Notes under the pieces: generated by a model
Seen by the model: the letters and a program-made list of their open reading frames with translations, nothing else
Told to the model about the DNA's origin: nothing
Database searches by the model: none
Program-made: the position numbers and the translations under genes
Shown here: positions 45,111 to 53,311 of the stretch, piece after piece
Layout of the letters: each line of letters starts with the position of its first letter
Numbering within the stretch: position 1 is the first letter of the stretch
DNA from: Kitasatospora cheerisanensis KCTC 2395
Lineage (GTDB): Bacteria > Actinomycetota > Actinomycetes > Streptomycetales > Streptomycetaceae
DNA length: 64,000 nucleotides
Reading direction: 5' to 3'
Assembly (NCBI RefSeq): GCF_000696185.1
Contig: NZ_KK853997.1
Span: 3,650,569 to 3,714,568, forward strand

Positions 45111-48100
45111 TCACTCCCCCACGGCGTCGGCGGACAGGGTGAGCAGTTCGCGGAGCTGCTCGGCGGGCAGTTCGGTCAGCCACTGTTCGCCGGCGCCGAC
45201 CACCGCGTCGGCCAACTCGCGCTTGGCCTGGAGGAGTTCGGCGATCCGCTCCTCGACGGTGCCGACGCAGACCAGGCGGCGGACCTGGACCTCGCGGCGC
45301 TGGCCGATCCGGTGGGCGCGGTCGGTGGCCTGGTCCTCGGCGGCGGGGTTCCACCAGCGGTCGAGGTGGATCACCTGGTTGGCGGCGGTGAGGTTGAGAC
45401 CGGTCCCGCCGGCCTTCAGCGACAGCAGGAACACCCGTGGCCCGTCCGGGGATTGGAAGCGGTCGACGAGTTCCTGGCGGCGCGGCGCGGACAGGCCGCC
45501 GTGCAGGTACAGCACCTGGGTGCCGAGCCGGTGGCGCAGGTGCGGCTGGAGCAGGGCGCCGAACTCGGCGTACTGGGTGAACACCAGCACCCGGTCGCCC
45601 TCCGCCAGGGCCTCCCGGAGCAGCGCGACCAGCCGCTCGACCTTGCCCGACCGGCCGCCCAACGGCGAACCGTCGTGCAGCAGTTGGGCCGGGTGGTTGC
45701 AGACCTGCTTGAGCCGTCCGAGGGCGGCCAGGACGGCGCCCTTGCGCTCGACGCCGCGGACGCCGCCCAGCCGGCGCAGCAGTTCGGCGACCACCGCCCG
45801 GTAGAGCCCGGCCTGCTCCGGCGTCAGGTTGCAGCGGACGGTGAACTCCTGCTTGGCGGGCAGCTGTTCGCCGATCTCGGGGTCGCTCTTCAGGCGGCGC
45901 AGCAGGAACGGCCCGGTGAGCTTCTGGAGGCGGGCGGCGACCTCCCGGTTGCCGGACTGCTCGACCGGGACGGCCCAGTGCTCCTTGAACGACTCGGCGG
46001 TGCCGAACAGTCCGGGGTTGGCGAAGTCCAGGACGGCGTGCAGTTCGGCGAGGCGGTTCTCCACGGGCGTGCCGGTGAGCGCGATCCGCGGGCCGGAGCG
46101 CAGCGAGCGGATCGCGCGGGACTGCCGGGCGGAGCGGTTCTTGATGTGCTGGGCCTCGTCCGCGACGATCCGCCGCCAGTCGACGGCGCGCAGCGCGGCG
46201 GTGTCCCGCTGGAGCACCCCGTACGTGGTGATCACCAGGTCGGCGGCCGGGTCGGGGGCGGTGCGGCCGGGCCCGTGGTGGAGCTGGACGCGCAGGCCGG
46301 GGGCGAACCGGGACGCCTCGCGCTGCCAGTTGCCGACCAGCGAGGTCGGGCAGACCAGCAGGACGGGGCCGCGGGCGCCGCGGGCGTGTTCCAGGGCGAG
46401 CAGGGCGAGGGTCTGGACGGTCTTGCCGAGGCCCATGTCGTCGGCCAGCACCGCGCCGAGGCCGAGCCGGCCGAGCGCGTCCAGCCAGGCCAATCCCCGT
46501 TCCTGGTAAGGGCGGAGGGTTCCGGTGAAGCCGGGCGGGGGCGGGGTGCGGTGGGCGCCGGGGAGGCGGCCGAGCCGGCCTGCGAGCAGGTCCCCGAGCG
46601 GGCCGTCGGCGTGCACGACGGTGACCGGCAGACCGTCGACGACCGCGCTGTCGTCCAGGGCGAGCCGCAGCAGGGTGGCGGCGTCCAGTTGCGGGTCGTC
46701 CCGCCGGGCGGCCAGGAAGCGCAGGGCGGCGGCGAGTTGGGCCGCGTCCGCCTCCACCCACTGGCCGCGCAGCCGGACCAGGCCCTGCTGGGCGGCCGCG
46801 AGTTCGTCCAACTCCTGCTGGGTGAGCGGCTGTTCGCCGACCGCGAGCTGCCAGCGGAAGTCCAGCACGGCGTCCCGGTCGGCCTGCGCGGTGCGCTTCA
46901 CCGACCCCGGCGCGGGCCCGCTGTGCGCGGTGGCGGCAAGTCCGAGCCGGGGGCGGCGGCGCCACCACGCGGGCAGCAGGACGCCGTACCCGGCGGCGGT
47001 CAGCAGCGGGGCGGTGTCGCGCAGGAACGCGAGCGCCCCGGCCCGGTCCAGGTCGACGCCGGTGGGGCGGGTGCGGTGCAGGGCGCCGCGCAGCTCGGGG
47101 CAGATCCGGGCGGCCCGGTCGAGTTCGGCGAGGTACGCCTCCACCGGATCGCCGAGGCTCTGCGCGAGCGCGGCGAACGCCGGTCCGCCGGACCAGAGTT
47201 CGGCCGCCGGGAGCAGCAGCGAGGGCCGGTCGACCGGCCCGGCCAGCACGTCCAGTCGCCAGTTCTCGTCGGCGACGGCGGCGTCCGGATCGCCCGGCGC
47301 CGTCCCCAGCGGCTCCGCCAGCCGGAACGCGAGCCGGACGTCGCCGACCGGCTCCGCGCCGGCGCTCCAGGCGGCGAGCCGCGCCGCGAGCGCGGGGTCG
47401 GGGGGTGCGGGCAGGCGGGGGTCGGTGCGGTGCAGGGCGGCGATCCAGCCTTCGACTCCGCTGTCCGGCCGGCTGGTTGACGGCCCGTCGGAGGCGAGCG
47501 CCGCGCGGGTCTCCTGGTCGGTGAGGGCGTCCAGGACGGTGGTGAACAGGGCCGTGCCGGTGCGTTCGGCGCCGTCCTCGGCGCGGGCGATCGGCGGGCA
47601 GCCGGCCGCGAGCGCGGTCGCCTCCCGGCGGGCCGGGCCGTCGGGCGCGGGACGCCAGCGCGCCGCCCACCCGTCCGGCTCCTCGACCAGCGCGGGCAGC
47701 ACCCGCCCCCGGCCGACCAGCCGCCACGCCAGGTCGTGCACAGCCGTCAGCCAGCGCAGCGACGCCCCGTACGCGAGCTCGGCCGACCGGCCTCCGGGCA
47801 GCTCGACGGTGGTCCCCGGCCAGTACGGGTCGAACAGCTCGCCCAGCAGCTGCGCCGCCTCCGCCCGCTCGAACAGCAGCGCCGGGACTCGCCACGCCTG
47901 GAGCGCCGGCCCCTTCGCCGTCGCCCCCACCGGCAGGTCGGGGGACGGCGTCGGCCGCGAGCCCAGCGTCGGCAGCCGCAGGCTCACCCACCGCTCGGCG
48001 CCCCGCTCGGCCAGCCAGGCCGGGCCCGGCCCGACAGCGGCCAGCAGCCCGGCCACCTCCCCCGCCGAGCACGCGAACGGGTGCCGCACCCCCTCCACCA

Positions 48101-48182
48101 CGCGGCCCGTGAACGCCCCCGCGTCCTCCGCCCACACCCCGAGCCGGCCGTCGGCCCGCCACAGCGCGTGCAGGACGTACAT
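45111..48182 (-). CDS. SNF2-family DEAD/DEAH ATPase (RapA/HepA-like)
   Basis: A 1023-residue Swi2/Snf2 translocase. An N-terminal region of about 500 residues (MYVLHALWRADGRLGVWAED...) of the SNF2-N type precedes the two-lobed motor. Its motifs are LADDMGLGKTVQTLALL (motif I), VITTYGVL, VADEAQHIKN (motif II, DEAQ), ALTGTPVENRLAEL (motif III), KVERLVALLREAL, LLSLKAGGTGLNLTAANQVIHLDRWWNPAAEDQATDRAHRIGQ (motifs V-VI). ATG 48182 has GGAGG upstream. Related proteins act in transcription recycling, repair or phage defence; here no defence partner is adjacent, so the role is open. Confidence 0.92.
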   Translation of the reverse strand: MYVLHALWRADGRLGVWAEDAGAFTGRVVEGVRHPFACSAGEVAGLLAAVGPGPAWLAERGAERWVSLRLPTLGSRPTPSPDLPVGATAKGPALQAWRVPALLFERAEAAQLLGELFDPYWPGTTVELPGGRSAELAYGASLRWLTAVHDLAWRLVGRGRVLPALVEEPDGWAARWRPAPDGPARREATALAAGCPPIARAEDGAERTGTALFTTVLDALTDQETRAALASDGPSTSRPDSGVEGWIAALHRTDPRLPAPPDPALAARLAAWSAGAEPVGDVRLAFRLAEPLGTAPGDPDAAVADENWRLDVLAGPVDRPSLLLPAAELWSGGPAFAALAQSLGDPVEAYLAELDRAARICPELRGALHRTRPTGVDLDRAGALAFLRDTAPLLTAAGYGVLLPAWWRRRPRLGLAATAHSGPAPGSVKRTAQADRDAVLDFRWQLAVGEQPLTQQELDELAAAQQGLVRLRGQWVEADAAQLAAALRFLAARRDDPQLDAATLLRLALDDSAVVDGLPVTVVHADGPLGDLLAGRLGRLPGAHRTPPPPGFTGTLRPYQERGLAWLDALGRLGLGAVLADDMGLGKTVQTLALLALEHARGARGPVLLVCPTSLVGNWQREASRFAPGLRVQLHHGPGRTAPDPAADLVITTYGVLQRDTAALRAVDWRRIVADEAQHIKNRSARQSRAIRSLRSGPRIALTGTPVENRLAELHAVLDFANPGLFGTAESFKEHWAVPVEQSGNREVAARLQKLTGPFLLRRLKSDPEIGEQLPAKQEFTVRCNLTPEQAGLYRAVVAELLRRLGGVRGVERKGAVLAALGRLKQVCNHPAQLLHDGSPLGGRSGKVERLVALLREALAEGDRVLVFTQYAEFGALLQPHLRHRLGTQVLYLHGGLSAPRRQELVDRFQSPDGPRVFLLSLKAGGTGLNLTAANQVIHLDRWWNPAAEDQATDRAHRIGQRREVQVRRLVCVGTVEERIAELLQAKRELADAVVGAGEQWLTELPAEQLRELLTLSADAVGE

Positions 48183-48367
48183 GGGAGCGAGGCCTCCGGG
48201 GGACGAGGGAGCGGGCGGGTTCAACGATAAGCAGGGCGGGCGGGGGAACTGCCCGGGCCGCCTCCGCCAGGTCGCGAACACGTGCAGGCCATTGTCCTGC
48301 CAGGCGATCTCTCCCACGAGTGCGTTCCCCCTCGCGCAGCTTCCCGCGCCCCCGTGTCCGCACCCGC

Positions 48368-50173
48368 TCACCTCACGTGGAACACGGGGCCCCGGGGCCG
48401 GAAGGGCAGGGTCGAGCCGCGGGGGATCAGGTAGGCGTGCTCGCGGCGGGGTACCCGGAGGACGTCGCAGCCGGTGTCGGTGATGATCAGCAGCGGGGCG
48501 GTGGCGGGGAAGTCTCGGGCCCGGGTCAGCAGGTCGATGCCGGGCTGGAGGACGGTTCCGCCGCGGCCGTGGAGGCGTACCCGGGAGGCGAGTTCGGACA
48601 CCGGCAGGTAACCGAGGTCGTACGGGGCGGCGTCGCAGCAGACGAGACGGGCGGCGGGGACGTCCCGGGCGGCCGCGTAGGAGGCGATCGCGCCGAGGGC
48701 CTTGCCGAGCAGGACGCGGCTCATCGTGCCGGAGGTGTCGAGGACGACGCCGAAGGTGCAGCGCGGGGTCTCCTCGGGCGGGTGGTAGCGGCCGGCGCGC
48801 GGGATGTCGGGGCTGGCGGACTGTCGTCGGGACGGCCTCGCAAAGGACCGCAGGGGTTCCGGCCGGGGGACGAACTCGTCGAACCAGCGGGCGAGTTGCG
48901 CGTCCCAGGGCAGTGGCGGGTGGGCGAGGGCGCGGATCTCCTCGACCAGTCCGGCGGGGAGCAGGCCGCGTTGGCGGGTGTGCAGGTCGAAGCCCTGGAG
49001 GAGGCCGCGGCGGTAGAACTCGTCCAGGTCGACGTAGCCGGGTCCGCCCTCCCGGGGCAGGGGTTCGCCGAGGATGTCGCCGAGCCCTTTGCCGCGCAGG
49101 GTGGCGAGGCGGCGCATCCGGCGCTGGTCGCGGACGAGCCGGTCGTAGACCTCTTCGGCCGAGAGGCCCTTCAGTTCGGGGTCGTGGAGCAGCCCCTCGG
49201 GCATCTCGCCGACGCCCATGTCGAGCAGCCAGCCGTTGACGACGTAGTCGGCGGCGACGTTGAAGAGGTAGGGGTCGCGGCCGCCGGCCCGGTCGCCGTG
49301 GCGGAGGGCGGCGTGCAGCATCTCGTGGGCGAGGATGAAGCGCCACTCCTCGTCGGTGTGGCGGCGCAGCGGGTTGAGGTAGATCTCGCCGGCTTCGGCG
49401 TTGACGGCGGCGACGGCGATACCGTGGGCGCGGGCGAGTTCGGCGTCGGCGACCAGGGTGAGGCCGGCGGCGAGGCCGCCGAGCAGCGGGTAGTGGGAGA
49501 CGAACCAGTTGAGGGCGCGTTCCCAGGGACGTTGCGGGACGCGGGGGCCGTCGAGGTGTTCGCGGCGGCCGGCGGCGAGGTCCATCGCGGCGGAGACGGT
49601 GCGGGTGAGGGCGTGGGCGAAGGCGAGGGTCCAGTCCTCGGGGTCGTCGGCGCGCCACCAGGAGTGCAGGAGTTGGTCGGGCTGGTCGCCGGCGGTGCCG
49701 CAGGCCCGGTATTCGGCGGGGATGCCGTCGCGGCGCCAGCGCGCGGCGAGGGTCTCCTCGTCGCCGCCGGGCCAGGCGGCGGGGAGGTCGTCGGGGGCGC
49801 GGCCGATGTGGAAGGTGGCGAGGAAGCGGTTGACGACGGTGCAGCGGGCGGCGAGGTCGGCCGGGTCGGGCTGGGTGCGGGGGCCGCGGGCGGCGGGGGT
49901 GGCCGAAGCCGAGGTGGAGCAGGGCGTGGGCGAGGGCCCAGGCCCATTCCTCGGGTTCGGCGCGGCGGGTGCGGTGGGCGTGCACGATGCCTTCGGAGGT
50001 GACCACGGCCCAGCCGGTGACGGGGTGCAGGGAGCAGTGCTCCGGCCGCTGGTGCACACCTCGGCGGGGACGGCGGCGAGTGCCGGGTTGGACATGGCCT
50101 TGGCGAGTCCGGCGGCGAACGCGGCCTTGGCCGGGTCCTGTTGGGGCTTCTCGGCGGGGCGGCGGGTGCTCAC
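48368..50173 (-). CDS. VWA-like metallopeptidase-type protein, MoxR partner (double frameshift near 49.9-50.05 kb)
   Basis: About 600 residues with a zincin-like motif HEMLHAALRHGD (in WRFILAHEMLHAALRHGD) and a C-terminal VWA-like domain (FGVVLDTSGTMSRVLLGKAL, LLIITDTGCDVL). This is the DUF2201/VWA-like architecture found beside MoxR ATPases. Between roughly 50050 and 49905 the natural protein (HPVTGWAVVTSEGIVHAH..., WALAHALLHLGFGH) is in another frame, so the open frame through this stretch is artefactual (Pro/Ser/Thr/Cys-rich). Two compensating indels restore the frame. The start overlaps the MoxR stop by four bases. Function: chaperone/maturation partner of MoxR, substrate unknown. Confidence 0.8.
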   Translation of the reverse strand: MSTRRPAEKPQQDPAKAAFAAGLAKAMSNPALAAVPAEVCTSGRSTAPCTPSPAGPWSPPKASCTPTAPAAPNPRNGPGPSPTPCSTSASATPAARGPRTQPDPADLAARCTVVNRFLATFHIGRAPDDLPAAWPGGDEETLAARWRRDGIPAEYRACGTAGDQPDQLLHSWWRADDPEDWTLAFAHALTRTVSAAMDLAAGRREHLDGPRVPQRPWERALNWFVSHYPLLGGLAAGLTLVADAELARAHGIAVAAVNAEAGEIYLNPLRRHTDEEWRFILAHEMLHAALRHGDRAGGRDPYLFNVAADYVVNGWLLDMGVGEMPEGLLHDPELKGLSAEEVYDRLVRDQRRMRRLATLRGKGLGDILGEPLPREGGPGYVDLDEFYRRGLLQGFDLHTRQRGLLPAGLVEEIRALAHPPLPWDAQLARWFDEFVPRPEPLRSFARPSRRQSASPDIPRAGRYHPPEETPRCTFGVVLDTSGTMSRVLLGKALGAIASYAAARDVPAARLVCCDAAPYDLGYLPVSELASRVRLHGRGGTVLQPGIDLLTRARDFPATAPLLIITDTGCDVLRVPRREHAYLIPRGSTLPFRPRGPVFHVR

Positions 50174-51234
50174 CGGCGGGCCTCGACGAGCCGAGGCAGG
50201 TCGCGGGCGGCTTCGATGAGGAACCAGGACGGCAGGACGGGGTTGCCGTCGGGGCCGTCGGCGATCACGGTCTGGGCGACCTCGACGGAGATCTCGGCCA
50301 GCTGGACCAGCAGCGACTTGGAGCGGTAGGCGTGCTGGCGGACGGTCGGCGAGGCGTGTTCCTTGCGGGCGGGCAGTTCCTTGACCAGTCGGCCGCGGAA
50401 GGAGTCGGCGAGGTAGTAGAGCAGGTCACGGTCCTCGACCCGGTGCGGCCAGGAGGCGTCGCCCTTGAGGATGGCCTCCAGCCCGTACGCGTTGCGGACG
50501 ATCTTGGCGTAGCCGCAGAAGGCGACGGCGTGCGCGGGGGTGAGCAGGCCGTGGGCGAGGACCTTGAGGGTGTCCTCGTCGAGGCCGGCGCCGAAGGAGT
50601 GCAGCGCGTCGGAGAGCATGTGCCAGGCGCGCGGGGTGGAGAACGGTTCCTCGGTCTTGGGCGGGCTGGACCACAGGTGGTCCGGCCGGTCGGTGAGGTG
50701 GTCGAGGATCCAGGGGTGGATGGCGTGGCCGGCGGCCCAGCCGAGCCAGTCGTCGGCGCTGGCCCGCAGGTGGACGTGGACCAGCCGGTTGAGCAGCGCG
50801 GACGGCATCGGGCGGGCGAGGGCGCCGTCGGTGGCGCGGTTGCCGGCGCCGATCACGATGGAGCCCGCCGGGAGTTCGTAGTTGCCGATCCGGCGGTCGA
50901 GGATCAGCGAGTAGAAGGCCTTCTGGACGTCCGGCGTGGCGGCGTTGAGTTCGTCCAGGAACAGGCAGTAGGGCCGGTCGCGGGCGATGCTCTCGGGCGG
51001 GCAGAACCGGGAGCGGCCCTCGGGGGTGATCTGCGGGACGCCGATCAGGTCCTCGGGGGCGAGCTGGGTGCCGAGCAGCGAGACGCATTCCAGGCCGAGC
51101 GAGTCGGCGAACTGGTTGACCAGCGAGGACTTGCCGATGCCGGGCGCTCCCCACAGGAACACCGGCCGCACGGTGGCGAGTCCGAGCAGCAGCTCGGGGA
51201 CCTGGGACGGCGACACGGTGACGGCTGACTGCAC
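50170..51234 (-). CDS. MoxR-family AAA ATPase
   Basis: A 354-residue AAA ATPase with Walker A WGAPGIGKSS, Walker B YCLFLDELNAA, sensor region IVIGAGNRAT and SALLNRLVHVHL, as in MoxR proteins paired with VWA-domain proteins. I chose GTG at 51234 (VQSAVTVSPSQVPELL) because GAGGAG lies five bases before it; longer frames upstream are GC-artefact-like. Its stop overlaps the start of the VWA/metallopeptidase gene (ATGA), so both are made together. MoxR/VWA pairs mature or remodel protein complexes; the target here is unknown. Confidence 0.9.
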   Translation of the reverse strand: MQSAVTVSPSQVPELLLGLATVRPVFLWGAPGIGKSSLVNQFADSLGLECVSLLGTQLAPEDLIGVPQITPEGRSRFCPPESIARDRPYCLFLDELNAATPDVQKAFYSLILDRRIGNYELPAGSIVIGAGNRATDGALARPMPSALLNRLVHVHLRASADDWLGWAAGHAIHPWILDHLTDRPDHLWSSPPKTEEPFSTPRAWHMLSDALHSFGAGLDEDTLKVLAHGLLTPAHAVAFCGYAKIVRNAYGLEAILKGDASWPHRVEDRDLLYYLADSFRGRLVKELPARKEHASPTVRQHAYRSKSLLVQLAEISVEVAQTVIADGPDGNPVLPSWFLIEAARDLPRLVEARR

Positions 51235-51384
51235 GAGTCTCCTCGGGGAGGGGTGGTGGTGGGGTTCGGCGGTCAGTGTGAACCGCCGGGACGGCCCGGC
51301 GCACCCGGTTTTCCACCGCTTCGCGGAGCTGTCCACAGGCTGGGGACAACGGGCGCGGAACGACTCTGCGGTCGCCATGTCGGA

Positions 51385-51431
51385 CAACTTTCAACTTCAT
51401 GGTTGAAAGTTGAACGAGATGGGCGTACAGT
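51385..51431 (+). promoter_or_regulatory. yceI promoter overlapped by a perfect dyad operator
   Basis: CAACTTTCAAC (51385-51395) and GTTGAAAGTTG (51402-51412) form a perfect 11-bp inverted repeat with a six-base spacer. The right arm contains TTGAAA (51403-51408), 17 bases before TACAGT (51426-51431), a good -35/-10 pair reading toward yceI. A second weaker dyad GTTGA-AGCC-TCAAC lies at 51446-51459. The geometry implies repression by a MarR-type or similar regulator not encoded adjacent. Confidence 0.8.
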
Positions 51432-51491
51432 CGAGCCATCAACAAGTTGAAGCCTCAACAAACGGCTTCGACCCTCACAAGGAGAGAAGCC

Positions 51492-52100
51492 ATGGGCATC
51501 TTCAACCGCAGCAAGAACACCGTCGCCACCGCCGCCCCGGCCGCCGTCCAGGGCCCGGACCTGGCCCACCTGACCGGCGACTACACCATCGACAACACCC
51601 ACTCGAAGATCGGCTTCGCGGTCCGCCACGCGATGGTCACCAACGTCCGCGGCGAGTTCACCGAGTACGAGGGCAAGCTGCACCTGGACGGCGCCAACCC
51701 GGCCGCCTCCACCGCCGAGCTGGTCATCAAGGTCGCCTCGATCCACACCAACCAGGCCCAGCGCGACGAGCACCTGCGCACCGGCGACTTCTTCGACGCC
51801 GCCGCCTACCCGGAGATCACCTTCAAGTCGACCACCGCCGAGCAGATCGACGGCGACACCTACCGCCTGCACGGCGACCTGACCATCAAGGGCACCACCC
51901 GTCAGGTCGTCCTCGACCTGGAGTTCACCGGCGCGGCCACCGACGTGTACGGCGCCAACCGGGTCGGCTTCGAGGGCGGCACCACCGTGGACCGCACCTC
52001 CTGGGGCCTGACCTACAACGCCGCGCTGGAGACCGGCGGCGTGCTGATCGGCGAGAAGGTCAAGCTGACCCTGGACATCTCCGCCGTGCGAGCCTCCTGA
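51492..52100 (+). CDS. YceI-family lipid-binding protein
   Basis: A 202-residue protein with the YceI lipocalin-like barrel: GDYTIDNTHSKIGFAVRHAMVTNVRGEFTEYEGKLHLDG, ASIHTNQAQRDEHLRTGDFFDAAAYPEITFKST and LTIKGTTRQVVLDLEFTG. There is no signal peptide (starts MGIFNRSKNTVATAAPAAVQ), so it is likely cytoplasmic, as in other actinobacterial members that bind polyisoprenoid-like lipids. ATG 51492 follows GGAGAG. The preceding promoter has a strong operator dyad, indicating inducible expression. Confidence 0.92.
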   Translation: MGIFNRSKNTVATAAPAAVQGPDLAHLTGDYTIDNTHSKIGFAVRHAMVTNVRGEFTEYEGKLHLDGANPAASTAELVIKVASIHTNQAQRDEHLRTGDFFDAAAYPEITFKSTTAEQIDGDTYRLHGDLTIKGTTRQVVLDLEFTGAATDVYGANRVGFEGGTTVDRTSWGLTYNAALETGGVLIGEKVKLTLDISAVRAS

Positions 52101-52176
52101 GACCGCCTGTCCCGGCCGCCCCGCGGCCCCGGTACCGCCCCGCCGTCCCCTCGGCGGGGCGCCGCCGTTTCCCGGC

Positions 52177-52240
52177 GCAGCGGCGCAGCCTGCCGGGGCA
52201 GCGGCGCAGCCTGCCGGGGCAGCAGCGCGGTCCTATCGGG
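52177..52240. repeat. 21-bp tandem duplication at the 3' end of the LysR gene
   Basis: A 21-base unit beginning GCAGCGGCGCAGCC is repeated exactly at 52177-52197 and 52198-52218. It is followed by a degenerate 22-base copy (52219-52240) that contains the LysR stop region. The unit preserves the AALLPR coding sequence, so the duplication probably arose from the last codons of the gene and now lies beyond its stop. Confidence 0.8.
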
Positions 52241-53198
52241 GCAGCAGCGCGGCGTCCTCGGCCGGCAGCCAGCTGCCCGGCGGGCGCTCCAACCAGCCTT
52301 CCGCGGCGGCGAGTTCGGCCGACGCGGCGCACAGCGCGGCCAGCCCGGGGTGGCGCATCCCGGGCCGGTGCACCAGGCCGACCAGGCTGAGCGGCACCGG
52401 GTCGACGAGCGGACGGGCCACCCCGCCCGGGATGTCGGGCCCGTCCGTGGTGGTGAGGATCGGGCTGCCGTGCCGGGTCAGGTAGCGGGCGAACTCGGCG
52501 GCGCCGACCGGCGGGGTGCGCCCGGGGGCGGCGGTCAGGCCGTGTTCGGCGAGCAGCCGCAGGCCCAGGTCGGTCCACTCGGCGGTGTCCGGCTGCCCCG
52601 CGAACACGTCCACCGGGTGCCCGTCCAGCGCGGCCAGCGGCACGGCGGCCAGGCCGGCCAGCGGGTGTCCGACCGGCAGGAACACCGCGATCGGCTCCAG
52701 CCGCACCGGCGTGTGCGCCAGCCGGGACCGGACGGCGGCCGGCAGGCCCGCGTACCTCCCGAACGAGACATCCAGCCGGTGCGCCGCCAACTCCCGTGCT
52801 GCGGCGGTGAGTCCGCCCTGGTAGCGGGCCAGCAGCTCGGCCTCCGGGCAGCGCCGGCGGGCCGCGGCGAGGATGCGTTCGGCGGTGAGCTCGCGGTCGC
52901 CGCCCGGGCTGTTGACGTCCACCAGCAGGGCCCGGGTGTCGCCGAGCGCGGTGATCTCGGCCTGGAGCTCCAGCAGTTGACGGGCCTTCGGCAGCAGCGC
53001 CGCGCCCGCCTCGGTCAACTCGACGCTGCGGGTGGAGCGGTGGAACAGCGGGCAGCCGAGATCCCGCTCCAGCGCCCGGACGTCCCGGCTGACGGCCTGC
53101 TGGGCCAGGTGCAGCCGGCCGGCGGCGCGGCCGAAGTGCAGGGTCTCGGCGACGGCGGTGAAACTGCGCAGCAGGCGGGGGTGGATGTCACGGGGCAC
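52233..53198 (-). CDS. LysR-family transcriptional regulator
   Basis: About 321 residues. The N-terminal LysR helix-turn-helix reads LLRSFTAVAETLHFGRAAGRLHLAQQAVSRDVRALERDLGCPLFHRSTRSVELTEAGAALL. The C-terminal periplasmic-binding-like ligand domain includes FLPVGHPLAGLAAVPLAALDG. Start choice is uncertain: GTG 53198 (VPRDIHPRLLRSF) or TTG 53213; neither has a strong ribosome site. It is divergent from the MFS gene and probably controls it. The ligand is unknown. Confidence 0.88.
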   Translation of the reverse strand: MPRDIHPRLLRSFTAVAETLHFGRAAGRLHLAQQAVSRDVRALERDLGCPLFHRSTRSVELTEAGAALLPKARQLLELQAEITALGDTRALLVDVNSPGGDRELTAERILAAARRRCPEAELLARYQGGLTAAARELAAHRLDVSFGRYAGLPAAVRSRLAHTPVRLEPIAVFLPVGHPLAGLAAVPLAALDGHPVDVFAGQPDTAEWTDLGLRLLAEHGLTAAPGRTPPVGAAEFARYLTRHGSPILTTTDGPDIPGGVARPLVDPVPLSLVGLVHRPGMRHPGLAALCAASAELAAAEGWLERPPGSWLPAEDAALLPR

Positions 53199-53311
53199 AC
53201 GGGAGATTAACAACAGGATCCGGTCAATCGCGCGGAATTAGGTGTTGGACGGGGCACCCGCAGCGGCCCGAGGGTGAGGGCATCCCCCTTCCTCTCCCCC
53301 GGAGTCGTGCG

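Noticed and set aside
48183..50057. Upstream in-frame extension of the SNF2 helicase frame to about 1650 codons
   Set aside because: The extra part is Arg/Pro-rich shadow sequence of the metallopeptidase gene, apart from the short frameshifted stretch near 49.9-50.05 kb. The helicase family N terminus begins at ATG 48182.
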